In this document: positions 23,185 to 35,650 of the stretch, one piece after another
How the letters are laid out: every line of letters begins with the position of its first letter
How positions within the stretch are numbered: the stretch's first letter is position 1
NCBI GenBank assembly: GCA_023653785.1
Contig: JAMKCH010001624.1
Span: forward strand, 17,806 to 81,805
DNA: 64,000 bases
From: Ophioderma brevispina
Taxonomy: Eukaryota > Echinodermata > Ophiuroidea > Amphilepidida > Ophiodermatidae
Direction: 5' to 3'
Notes under the pieces: generated by a model
Seen by the model: the letters and a program-made list of their open reading frames with translations, nothing else
Told to the model about the DNA's origin: nothing
Databases searched by the model: none
Translations under genes and position numbers: made by a program

Positions 23185-24712
23185 GGCTTATATTGCTGAG
23201 GGCATGATCTTTTTAATACATGCATGTAGTACTGCATAGCCCGTTTTTAATATAGACGGACGGAAAAATGCATTTTAAACAATGCAATATTTAAATAGGA
23301 AGTATACTTTATCAGATGCCAAAGAATTAGAAATCTACTCAAAGTACAATCCACACAAAAATAAAAAAGTTATTGGTGAGGGCGTGGTAATTTTAGTGGT
23401 AACTTTAAGGGTTCCCAACCTTGGAGAGGGCATCATTTTTCCTCCGGTCATACAATATGCCAGAGCATTTAACTTTAAAAACTCTTCAGCACAAATAATA
23501 TGTAGTGATCCATAGAAAAATGAATGGGGATCACCATTGACGCCTTTAGTTACAGGCTATTAGTAACCTAATAACTTGATCAATGGGAGGGCACTACAAC
23601 AAATGAACGGGTAATGTGCGGGGAATGTTTAGAATTGTCAGCAGGTGTCTCATAGAAGTGGCATTAATTGTTTTGATGTCAACCCAAAAGGACTGATTTT
23701 GCTCCGTCATTAAAACTTCGACAGGCGCTATAAGATGAGAACATGATTTTTTGATGATCTTGTGACCTTGGAAATCAGGAAGCTAGAACATGGCCAAAAT
23801 GAAAGCAAAATCAAAGATGGTGAACGCCCGGTTTGGGCATGGAAGGACCCTGCCGCATCTTTTGTATTTTATTTTGTAAACACTGTAGCAACACATCAAA
23901 TCTTTTAAGAACAAAACTTGCGATGAAATGGTAATTATGGCTATGATTTAAATAAAGGACTCCAACAAACTGAAAATAAGAAGAAATGAAAAACATTAAT
24001 GAAAATGAGCTTGAATTGGAAAAAAGGACACTGTAAAATATGACAAATTCTAAGTTATAATGGTTCTTGTGGATGAGAATAATAAACCTTTCTTTTCCCC
24101 CCCCATTTGTGTTGAACAAAATTTGCCTCTCCCCTCCAAATGATATGTTTTTGACAAATATGGCCCTCCAAAATGATATTTTTTTCACAAAAGCATGCCT
24201 GTAAATAGCGTCCTAGCCAAGTTGATGTTTTATGCCAATGTTTGTTTTTAGTTATTCAAGCTCGAAGAAGTTGGCAACACCCAGTGATTTTCTTATTTAT
24301 ATGTACAAGCATATTAAAGTACACTGTTGGCCTGCAACATGTAATACAAGTGTCCTGCATGCTCTTCTTGGTCAACCTAAGGCCTTCTTCCTCTTGTAAA
24401 CAGAATGAATAAGCTGTTTAACATAGCTGGCAAACCAATTATAACCCCTTGTTTTATAACACCAGGTATGATTGAAAACCCTGGTTAACCTCTGTCCCTC
24501 CGAAACGATGTGTATTGCAAAGTTCTAAGAATTTTATACATGAAAATCTTTCTTAAAAAGTGTAATTGGTTTCAGGAAGTAAAATTGAAGAAGAATGGGC
24601 AACAAGGAGTCTCACGTGGGGATTGTAATTTTACAACAATGTAAGTTTTCCCTGAAAATAGATAATACTTAATGTATAAAGTATTTATTTATCCTTAGAA
24701 TTTGTTTGGGGT
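23185..24712. other. No recognisable gene
   Basis: The longest frame, 125 codons on the minus strand at 23811-24188, is rich in Phe, Ile and Ser, lacks a family signature and looks like chance in AT-rich DNA. Confidence 0.45.
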
Positions 24713-27036
24713 TAGAGATTAAACGATCCAGGGTTTCCTCTGACGATTCCGATGCCCGATACTTTTTTGTCGTATCGGCCGATTCCACCGATCCGATCCG
24801 ATGGTTCGTCCTATATGTTAAAGATCTACCAACCCTAGTGAGTATTAGGAGGAGCTTGCACTGGTGGTTCAACTTTTTAAACTTATGGAATTGGCGATGA
24901 TGATTATAGTTAATAAATCTGTGTGGTCCACATTGTTACAAGTTCCGATGAGGTGGTATTGTAGAGGAAAAGGTTATCTTTTTTTACTTAACAGAATGGT
25001 GGGGAATTAAAATTAAGTAACGCAATTTTTCAATAAGCGGCATTGTAAATTCCGCCAAAACAACTCCTGTCGCTGAGTTCATAGGAATCAGACCATTCAT
25101 GCTCATTTTAAATTGAAAGTTTCATTTATTCTTAATTGCCATTTCAAAATGAGTGCGTTCAAGTTTAATAAATCCAACACTTGTGGTTACAATTATACGT
25201 TAGTCGATTCGACCGGCCTTAACGTGCCCGTCCATCCCAGGTTCAGGCCGTCTAACAATATGCTACTTAGCTTGAAAGGTGCGCAAAAGGAAATAGGGGT
25301 GCTACGGCTCTATAGTACGGCAGTTTGCATTGTGGTAAAAATGGCGCGAAAAAATTATTTATAAAAATTCTTGTTTCGCAAGAACTATTCCCATTCTATC
25401 AATTTGTATTAATGTTGTTTATGATTTTCCAGTCATTTCTTTAAAATATTTTGTCACGGGTCAGTTTTACCCCCACAACCCACGCAATCAATCTCAATGA
25501 CTCGTTTAAAATGGGGATTCCCCAGGAGGAAAACATGTGTCTTAGAGTCAACAAGGACAGCGGCAGAGCATAGCGTTGCCATGGTGTCCTGTACCTCGCG
25601 CCTCGCAAGGTGAGAAATTCTTGACCTTGCTGCAGAGTGATCCATTATTCTTTTTATGTATTCATAATAATCAATGAGCGCATGGCTGCTAGGAGTAGCT
25701 AGCGCACATGGCCTTTTGGGATTAGCGTATTATTTTCTAAGCAAATTGATATTCATTCTTAACCACAGGTCCACACCGCGCGCTCATGTTGGCTCGTGTC
25801 TCAAACAACACGGCGGTTTCGAAAGTAGGAGCTTGCAATATTACTAAGCCTTAATTATAGATTTACTAGCATGTGGGAAAAGGTGTTGGTGCTCGTCAGA
25901 GCCCACAGAGCTACAACTACCGATTAAGAAATGTTAATTTATCAGTGCCAGGTTCCATAGGTTTACACCTAGTTGAGGATGTTCTCGTATTTAATCAAAA
26001 TTTCTGACCCTCTGATGAAAAAACATCCATAAAAGAACCTGTTTTTTAGATTAGTTTCATTACACCCTTTCTCTATGATTCTAGGGCTGTCAACGTTAGT
26101 CTTCACGACAGTTCAAGTATCAATGAATTTAGATATTTTTTGCAGTCTGGTGTCACAAAATACACTGTGGCAAAAATAATTTCCGTACCGCCGTATAAAT
26201 CAAACAAACTTTCTGCTGAATCCCCTTTTTTTGCAAGCACTTACATCAATGAGGAGAATGAATGAGATGAGTAGCAACACGTTGAGCTTGGTAAAGCTTT
26301 ATACAGGTGGTTGAACGATATTATATTAAATGTTATGTTCTATGCAAATTAGTAATGAGATCTTGCAGCCCGCAATGTTTGACAAAACCAACTTCGTCTC
26401 TTCTACGTATTTATTATGAACATGTTAATGCTGTACAAACAATACAGCCATGCAAGTTGGAAACGAACACAAAAATACGTAACGAAAGAGTTGGAAACGG
26501 GAATATTTCGGCCGTATTTCTGGATTACTCTCTTCTCTAGGATTTTATGTTCATTGAAGGCTTTGAACTTGGAGCACAAAAGATACAAAAATAAATTAAA
26601 AAATAAAGCAGAATTTTCTCAGTTCACTTACAACGACGATTTTCCGTTGGCGAGCAGAGGAGCGGTCAGCGCCTGTCATGCATTGTAACTTAGGACCATA
26701 ACAGTTGTAAGATAGCTGAATTTGGAACCGCCTTGAAGTTGAGATCGTGATATTATTATACGTAAGTAGCCATTAGCCTGTAAGTTTATCATGTAGGGCT
26801 TAAGAGTTATAATTGATGAAGATGATTCGCTAATACAACATATAAATCAGTTTGAGTAACTCGTGTTTTCCAACTTAAAAACTGGCAAAAATTACCATAT
26901 ACTTTGTCCCTTTCTTTCATCAATATATCGGTTTGAGGATCGGCAAGCTCGGAATATTTTGCCGATCCGATCTTTTGCCGATTTAGCAAAATCGCCCGCC
27001 GATCCGAGGTCCGATACAAATATCGGTTAATCTCTA
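24713..27036. mobile_element. 2.3-kb element with TAGAGATTAA ends and CCGAT clusters
   Basis: TAGAGATTAAACGAT opens the left end and ATCGGTTAATCTCTA closes the right. Clusters of CCGAT/ATCGG words lie just inside each end (24738-24802 and 26929-27025). The 9-bp flanks GTTTGGGGT and GTTTGTTTT agree at 6 of 9 positions, which could be a decayed 9-bp Mutator-type target duplication. No transposase is recognisable in the body, so it would be non-autonomous or gutted. Confidence 0.6.
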
Positions 27037-27729
27037 GTTTGTTTTGACACCTTGTGAAGTCTATTTGTATCTCCTTATAATTAGGAATGAATGAATATGT
27101 TGTTGCCATGCAAAAAATCAGTCAGTTTCTCAATTATTATCAACAAAAGCCATAGTAAACACATTTGACACTTCCGAAACATGTTAACAATGTTAACTGT
27201 CAATTCCGAAACGTACTTGCAACTGTGAAAAATTCAACTTTTGTTAAGATTTACAGATTTTTCTGCAATTTGTGTCAGAAAGTAACCATAGGTAGGATTT
27301 GTACAGGGAGCCGAAGCATGATTGGGATTGGCTCATGAAAACATATTTAAAAATTAAAAATTGTGAGTTGATATGAGATTTTCCATCCAAATTTTCTCTT
27401 CCCTTCCAAATATTTATGAATTCAACCAAGGACTAGTCAAAATGCAGTGTAAATTTTGAACTACATATACTTTTGAATTAAATAGTATCTCTTTTGCTGA
27501 AAATTATGTTACAATTTTGGAAAAATGGATTTTCACAAAAAAATGATTTGTGCTCAAATTTACCTCATTATGCCACAATATTTCCAAAAAAATTAACATA
27601 TTTGCAAATAGATTAAGCTCCAAAACAGTAATAAATTCAAAATTTGATCACTGTGAGTACTGGTTTAGAAAAATAAAAAATAAAAAGTACTGTACCCGAA
27701 ATTTTGACCCCAAGGGTACAAAAGTTACA

Positions 27730-29345
27730 CGACTGATTGTGAAAATGACCATATGCCAAATGTATACGCCTAGCTCTCATAGCAAGATTTTGGAGAGCGA
27801 TTGAAGAGGTGAGAATCATAAACTATACCCTGGTTCAGTGTAAGGTGGAACATGACCCCCTTCTTTCAATGCCACTTATATTCTACACATTTTGTCAGAG
27901 ACGAGCTCCAAGTTGTGCCCAAAATACACTGTAGCTACTATACTCAATTTATTCTAGGGTTACATTCTGACCTTGGTCTTCTCTAGTGTTATCTGAACGT
28001 ACTTTATCAAAGGTCATGTGTCACCTAGTGAACACCACTCTAAGTGTAATAAGTTTTAATTTGTTGTCAAATGTGTGCATATTACAACCCGTTTGAAACA
28101 AAGCAAATGTGCAGAAACTCATTTCAGACATGAAAATTCACTTTTGACATTGACATTGAAAATTCCTGAAAAACGTGAAATGACCAAAATGCCCCCAAAC
28201 GAGGTGAAAAATAGATAAAACTGCATAAACCTGAACAACAAATTAGCCTGAAAATAAGGCAAAAGCCTGAAAATTCTCATGTGGTTACATAAAAGACCAT
28301 AGTTCAGCAAAAACATTTTGTTATTGCAAATAATTTTAGTATAACTTTGTAAAGATATGACTTATATAATGATATGCTTTTTTACTATGATTTTTTAATT
28401 TGTGTATAAAATTGTTGCAATTCTTGTGTTCTTTCGATGAATTAGACTGGCCAAACTTGTACGTTTGCTATTCATGGGAAGATTTCTGCATTACTGGCAA
28501 ACATTTAGAGGTGAGAAAGGTGAGAAAATAATAACTATAATGATCTTTAGAAGTAGTGTAATAAGTTTTAATTTGATGTCAAAACGTGAGCATTACAACT
28601 GTTTTGACACCATGCAAATGTGCAGAAACTCATTTCAGACATGAAAATTCACTTTTGACAATTAACTTGAAAAATTACTGAAAAAATGTGAAATGACCAA
28701 AATGCCCCCCACACGAGCTGAAAATAAATAAAACTGCATAAACCTGAACAACAAAAAAGCCTGAAATCAGTCAAACGCCTGAAAATTCTCATGTGGTTAC
28801 ATAAAAGACCATAGTTCAGACCCACTTTGCAACTGAGAGAGCTGGCAAGATTGAGATTTACATGCTCATCTCATTTGGAACTTGGTTTTTGTTTGTTTTT
28901 GAGTCTATAAGCAATCTTCTGAATCTGTTTTACGCTCTCTCCACAGATTCCCATTTAAATGCACAACTGTCAATGAAGCAAATCACTGCCCAAAATGATG
29001 AGGACATGACTGTTTTAATTAAACTAGCAAAAACATTTGTTATTGCAAATAATTTTAGTATAATGAATTTACTTTGTAAAGATATGATAATGATATGCTT
29101 TTTTACTATAATGATTTTTAATTTCTGTATAAAATTGTTAAATTGTTGCAATTCTTGTGTTCTTTTAATGATTGAATTAGACTGGCCAAACTTGTACGTT
29201 TGCTATTCATGGGAAGATTTCTGCATTACTGGCAAACAATTTAAGAGGTGAGAAATCATAACTATAATGATCTTTAGAAGTAGTGTAATAAGTTTTAATT
29301 TGATGTCAAAACGTGAGCATTACAACTGTTTTGACACCAAGCAAA
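27730..29345 (+). repeat. Family E tandem array
   Basis: AATAAGTTTTAATTT recurs at about 28047, 28560 and 29289. The first interval is about 513 bp. The second is about 729 bp because of an extra 210-bp segment at about 28817-29028 missing from the first unit. Shared landmarks are GACCAAAATGCCCCC, GCATAAACCTGAACAACAAA and TTGTACGTTTGCTATTCATG. The 129-codon frame in the long unit reads into the extra segment and has no known family. Confidence 0.8.
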
Positions 29346-30976
29346 GGTGCATGGTAAGGACAATAGAATACTGTGGCTGCTAAAAGTCATACTGTGAGCC
29401 ACAGTATTTGTTCATTTTTTTGGATGCCTACAAATCGGCATTGCTGGGGCAGAAGACATTTGGCTGAATGACATTAAGGATAGTGTCAACCCTAGTGCTT
29501 TTGTTTTTACACAAATTTCTGATTTTTGCACCATTTTAAACATCAACCTGTGTTCTATCATTACCAACAAAGGTTATCCAATGCAGACAATCCTGAGTTG
29601 TATTTTTTGCAGATTTAAAACCGCTATTTGACCATTGAAAGTCACAAAAACCACATGGTCTTAACGGCGGGAATTTAAGCACATTACACGCCGTCAGGCG
29701 CAAGGCACAGCATCGCGTCGCATGGTGAATTTTTGCTGCGTAATGAAGCGTGCCGCATATTTAATGTACTTTGTTTTTGCGCGACGCTCTTGGAAAAATG
29801 AAAAATAATATTTGAAAATGTAAACAAGCACTAATTAGACAAGATTAAAATTGCAATTTCTTCTGATTTCTGGTGTTGAAGACAAGGATTTTTGATTCAT
29901 AAGTGCATAAGATGTATTTTCATCATTGCACACATACTCAATTTTGACGTTAAAATGTAAAGCTTTTTGGAGAAAGTCAGACAGCTTGAAAGGGCGTGAA
30001 AAGTCCCTTTTTTACTAAAACAAACGGAATTTCTCAATGTTCAATTTTTGCAAAATTTGGCAAATTTTCAACAAGATAACTCCAAAAATACCAAAGTAAA
30101 AGGTAATGTTTAACTTTCCTACGATAGCAAATCAGTCTTCTCTAGGGACGGTTTTTCTCAATTTTTCATTTGTTTGATTTCTAACTAAAGATATTCCCAA
30201 TCATATGACTCAATTTTTGGAAAAGAAATAAAATCATCACTTTTTTGACCATCTTTCCTTATATTCGAAAAGCAAGCTCTATTTTTAAACGAGAGCATCA
30301 AGGATGCTGTGACTTACTCCAGTGTTATGGTGAGTTGTGCAATGAGATTTGAGATCAAACCACTTAATAAGTCAAGCAATAATGGCAAATGGCATGCTAA
30401 GTGATATTTCCCATATCCTAACGTCCTTTAACTGTTAACTTAAACATTTACCAGTTAAGTTGACCCTAGATCTAACAAGAAAAATAATACAACCTTCCTT
30501 TTTTGCATGATTGCCAGGTATGTATTTTTGTTCGAAAAGGATGTTTGGGAATAAGGCCTATAGAGCCAGTGGAATTTTTTGTATTGTTAAGGCCAAACCA
30601 AAAAACAAGTTGTTTCCAGTAGGTAGTTCCAAAACCTAAAATGTAAAATGCATTTTATTTTTAATGTTAAAAAGTACATCCCTCTATTGACCTCTATATG
30701 GTCATAATGGTCAGAGTTAAACCTCATCTCTTTTATGAAGCTAATTTGCAATTGTATAGACATTGCCATTTTAATTAACCGAGCAGATACTAAGGTATCA
30801 CTTTTTCATACTCTGATTTTATCACAAGCACACACAACATATTGACACAACATATTGACCTAGCCCCCCCCCAAAAAAAAGGTATCTGGAATGTTGTTGA
30901 TAACAGAGAACTTGAAAGAGCTTAATGTTATCCCCTACAGCTTGCACTATTTTAGAAGTTGTTTTGCATTAATTAC

Positions 30977-31195
30977 AAACTATAATTTTGCGGTTCACGG
31001 CTTTCATCACGCTCCCTAATTAAAAGAATTTAGCTGTGTGCCGCTCCATGACCTTGGCACATGACTTAGAACCTCATCAACATCTGGGGATCCCATTGTG
31101 CACATATGCCATAAGTTTTGGGTTCCAAGTGAACTCCAACTTTTCAATTTGAGGTCAATTATACATTTGTTAATCCTTATTTTTCAACGTAGTAA
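30977..31195 (+). repeat. Family B copy, left half only
   Basis: ATAATTTTGCGGTTC begins the copy. TAGCTGTGTGCCGCTCCATG and GGGGATCCCATTGTGCAC follow. Continuity is lost after TTTTTCAAC near 31187. It is more diverged than the 16.7 and 44.9 kb copies. Confidence 0.7.
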
Positions 31196-31606
31196 TATCT
31201 GATAATTTAGAAAAAATATTGAGTTCACAATCCTCCTTCGGGGTTAGTTGGAATAATCCCGCTACAAAGTAGTGTAATTTCCAATATAGTCATTTAGATT
31301 CAAATATTTGTGACCAGGCCTAGCCTTAAGTCAAGTCTGGGGTGTGATCGTTGGATATGCGTAAGAGCCGCCCTCCCTACCGTTTAAGAGGGTCTTTGAA
31401 TAAACCACACTCTGGTTACGCGCCGGAAGTTTGATGCCATTCTTGCTGTTAGGTTGGCATGTCCCACCCCCAGCTTCCTAATAAACCTGTACATGTATTG
31501 TTTTGCTGTCATACCCCACAATCTTAAAACGGCCAGTTTTGTTTGACTTGGTGAAACCATTTTTAATTATTATGTACTACATTTTTTACCATTAACATTT
31601 AATTTC

Positions 31607-31750
31607 TATTCTCTCTCTCTCTCTGTCACCACTCACTCACCACTCACTCACTCACTCCACTCACTCACGTTCACTCACACACACTCTCACCACACTCTCA
31701 CACACACACACACACCCTCACACACACACAACAACACACCATGCACACAT
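31607..31750. repeat. CT / CTCA / CA compound microsatellite
   Basis: A (CT)n run grades into CACTCACTCA repeats and then (CA)n. Confidence 0.93.
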
Positions 31751-33634
31751 ACACATATATGAAACAGATCCATAAAATGAAGTGGCATTCAAAGGAAAAT
31801 TTAATCATTTTTAGATGTCAATACAAGAAAATTTCAAGGGAAAATTCTGCTAAATTTAAGGTAACATGCTCTCTGTGTGAACAAATCATAATTTTTTATT
31901 ATGTTTATTGCAAATTTTCATTGCAACTACCTAGTGTAAAACAACTAGGCTAATACTAATGTGCTATAGGAAAGAACTGCAGAGTGGAGTGTCTGACCTT
32001 GTCATAGACATCTATGCCCTGTTTTCTGGTAACTAAGCATGGTCTAACGGCCTTCACAATTACTGACCTTGATGGCCCTGGCTTTGCCAAAAATGGTTCC
32101 CTGTTCTTGGTAGAGACCCACTACTCACTAGCCGGCCCAACGGGTGCCATACAACTAACGTGAACCAAGGGTATTGACTATTACATTGATTTTTTTGTCT
32201 AACAAATTGTGTTACAGCTAAGGTTGAGTCCACGCCACCAGTCCCAAGGTTGAGTTACACTCAGCAGTCTTATATAGACTTACGACTTCGTAAGTCAAAA
32301 ATGAAACCGTCCCTAAACAAATTTTGTCTTTTTTCTAAAAAATAACATAGAAATCATGAAATTCAATTGTTTTTGTTATGCTTCTGAAAATTTTGGGGGC
32401 AAATCATGTTTTAAGTATTTTTCTCAAATCCGGAAAGTTTTACCTTAATCTGATGCCATCATCGGGTTCTTCGTCTATTTTTTTCTAAAAATTATACCTT
32501 ATATCCTCTAATAAATGCCCCTCCACTGTTTTTGTATGAAAAGAACCCTCCAATAAATCCCCCCCAAAAAGTACATGTATGAGAACAGACAGTGATGACA
32601 GGCCTACGCAGCCCGTGCTCGCAGCACCACATCTTAACACGGCAAACCTGCTCTGGGAGAATTGCTCTAGATGCATTAATACTGCTAGTTTAGCATGATA
32701 CTACTGCTAGTGCAATAAAAGATATTTTATCTAAAACTATATTCAGATTTGTAAAAAAAAACCAACATTTTCAATGATTTTATATGCAGCAACAAATCAT
32801 TGTTTTCAAACCATGCTACTTACAATTTCGGCTGTCATCACCAACCCCCCGCTGCACAAACGTCTAATTTCCCGGGTTCACGTGAGGCAGGTTGGGATGG
32901 TAATGTCTAGAAACGCTCTCAATGCTATTTTTTCTCAATTAAACGAGTGCATCAATGATTCAGAAACCCCATCACTTGGATGTAGGAATGCAATAGTTTT
33001 GGGGGGTCATAGTTCAGTCGGGTCATTACAAGTCATTGACCTATAGCCCAGGGTCTTGGCCAGTGGTTATCTTGAGCAAGTTTGGTGGCTAGATAACTCA
33101 ACTTGGGAATGTTTTGATGTTGGGGATCAAAGTCAAGTAGGGTCATTGGAGGTCAAAAGGGCATCTGGGCATAAGTGGGCATTCTGTGCTTACCTAAGAG
33201 TTCTGGACCGGTTGTTTCTTTAATAGTTTTTACTAGGGAGGCGGTCCTTGGATTTGGCAATTACCTGGTGTTTTGCGATCCCTGGATTGAATGAGACTCA
33301 GGTTTTGCGGTTCATTTGACCTTGATGACCCCCTGATTGTCCTTGTCATGACTTAAAATTTTCATCAACAATCGCCCCGCCCACCAAGATTCACCTGATA
33401 CTAAGTTTACCCATTTGACCTCCTTTGACCTTGAATGACCTAGGATGACCTTGTTGTGACCTAAACAAGATTTTTGCACTCAAGTTTCATGTCCTACACC
33501 AACACCAATGTTTAAACCCCAATTACCTTTGATCTGAATGACCCTAATTCACCACTAGCTGAGCATACCTGCTAGATGGTATACTGGAATGTATTTTTAC
33601 CTAATTTAGCGCCCCAGGTGCTTCATATCCATAC

Positions 33635-34640
33635 GTCAAAGCATGGGTATGAAAGCACGGCCAAGTTACCCACTAATGGCCCCTACATTACCTTTTGCTC
33701 CCCAAAATAACCCCTCGAAAACACGTGACAAAAAATCGTACGGCGACTCGACCCAAATACAAAAAATCATATCCATGCATCAAAGCACGGCCAAGTTACC
33801 CGATAACGACCCCTGGATGACCTTTGAATCCAAAAATGCCCCCTCGAAAAACGTGACCACCAAAACACTCGTCGGTTGAAAAAACTACCACCACCTCAAA
33901 AACTCATATCCATACGTTAAAAAGGTAAATGACCTTTGACCCCCAAATGACCCTGACAAACGTGATCAACAAAACTTTATGGCAAAACTTACCACCCATA
34001 CCAAACTTCATATCCATTATATATAAAAAGCACGACCACGGATAATGACCCCTGGATGACTTTGACACCAAATGCCCCTGGCCCTCGAAAAACATGACCA
34101 CAAAATAGTTACGGCAAAACTACCACAATTACAAAAACTCTTAGCGCATATCTCAAAGCACGGCAAGTTACCCGATAACGACCCCCCTAGATGACCTTTG
34201 ACCCCCAACGACCCCTTGAAAATGTGACACAAAACTTGTACGGCAAAATTCTACCAATACAAAACTCATAATCCTAGGTCAAAAGCACGGCAAGCTTACC
34301 GTAACGACCCCCTGTATGAACCTTTGACCCCAAAAGGACCCTCAAAAACATGACCACAAAACTCGTACGGGAAACTCTACCACACCACATCAAATTCATA
34401 TCCATACGTAAAAAAGCACGGTTCAAGCTACCCAAAACCGATCCTGAAGGACCTGTGACCCCCAAATGGACCCCTCAAAACGTGATCACAAAACTCGTAC
34501 TGCAAAAACACCACCATACCAAAAATATATCCATATATCAAAGCAGATAACGGACCTGGATGACCGTTGACACCAAAATGCCCCTGGCCTCAAAGCACGG
34601 CCAAGTATCCAATAAACGACCCTGAAGACCTTTCCACGAG
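33635..34640 (+). repeat. Satellite-like array, about 125-130 bp unit, about 8 units
   Basis: Each unit carries AAAGCACGGCCAAGTTACC, GATAACGACCCCTGGATGAC, CCCCTCGAAAAACGTGACC and CTCATATCCATACGTC in that order. Unit starts fall near 33653, 33782, 33919, 34025, 34155, 34281, 34412, 34538 and 34590, with indels. Related TGACC-rich sequence without a clear period extends upstream to about 33300. Confidence 0.85.
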
Positions 34641-35229
34641 CTGCCAACATGAGGATTTTGGATATCAGGGCTGATTTGATCTTGGAATCAGGAGATTGAG
34701 ATTTGATTTGGAATCAGGGAGATTTTATTTTTTATTTGTTTTAGCGAGCATTACCTAGGTAAGCAAGAGGGATACAGCCAATGGATACTGTCTTAAGACA
34801 CTATCAGTGATTTGCTAAATCAGTAAACCAAAAAAATCATCAAAAATGATTTTTGCCGTATTGTAACAAGTACAGGTATCCTAACAACATACCCTGCAAA
34901 TGATAAAGACAAGAGCAGCAACCTAATAAGACAGAATTGAGATGAGTCGATTACGTCCGTTGGGACACGGATACAACATCGTATTGAATGGAGAAATCGT
35001 ATCTTGGAAACAATTGCCGTTCTTCCTTTTCTGTCAATTCTACAGCTAGAAAAGGTTAACACTTAGGAGAATTATTGACAGACTTATCTTCCACTTTGAA
35101 GCTATTCCTGCAAATTCAAATATTTTTCAAACATCACTGATAGTTTGTCTTTAAAGATCAATTGACAAGCTTCCAAAACTGTTCAGTAGGAGGAAAACTT
35201 AGTCCATTTTATTTTTTTTTTAAAAGGAA

Positions 35230-35650
35230 TGAACATGAAAGGGTTGAAGTAAAAGTCAACGTGAAAAGGTTCGTAACTTGAAAACGGAGCCACCTACATA
35301 GGGATACAAGGGGCCATGAGATTAGAGCTCTTGAAAAAGAAAGCTTTCTCGAAAAAAATTGAACAGGGCTCCGCCGGCTGACAGCCCCAATTTAGGAACT
35401 GTCAGCAGGAACTTAGTCAAGTATGAGATTTAAAAAAAAATATTTGGAAATGAAAAAAAAATGGTTGAAGTAAACGTAAAAGTCAACTTAAAAGGCTCAA
35501 ACTTTGAAAAGGGAGCCATCTACAAACATGTGAAATGCATCATGTATGATAGAAGCTCTTTAAAAATTAAAGCTTTCCCGAAAAAAAGTGCCAGGCTCCG
35601 CCGTCTGACAGCCCCTTTAGGGAACTGTAAGTGGGAACAAAGTCCACACC
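35230..35650 (+). repeat. Tandem duplication, about 220-bp unit
   Basis: The block from GGTTGAAGTAAA to GGAACT...GTGGGAACAAAGTC at 35458-35645 repeats 35234-35418. Shared words are AAAGTCAAC, GGCTCCGCCG and CTGACAGCCCC. The two copies differ at many positions. Confidence 0.8.

Larger units (their letters stand above)
30289..32296. mobile_element. 2.0-kb insertion inside family A copy 2
   Basis: Comparison with the copy at 39.2 kb shows family A continuity breaking at CTATTTTTAAA and resuming at AAAAATGAAACCGTCCC. The block contains a partial family B copy, a CT/CA microsatellite, and near its right edge a 9-bp stem hairpin (GACTTACGA/TCGTAAGTC, about 32279-32298). No terminal repeats or transposase were recognised, so its class is unknown. 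Confidence 0.6.

Noticed and set aside
23811..24188. 125-codon minus-strand frame as a membrane protein
   Set aside because: AT-rich Phe/Ile/Ser composition, no family pattern, no second copy and no promoter or splice support.
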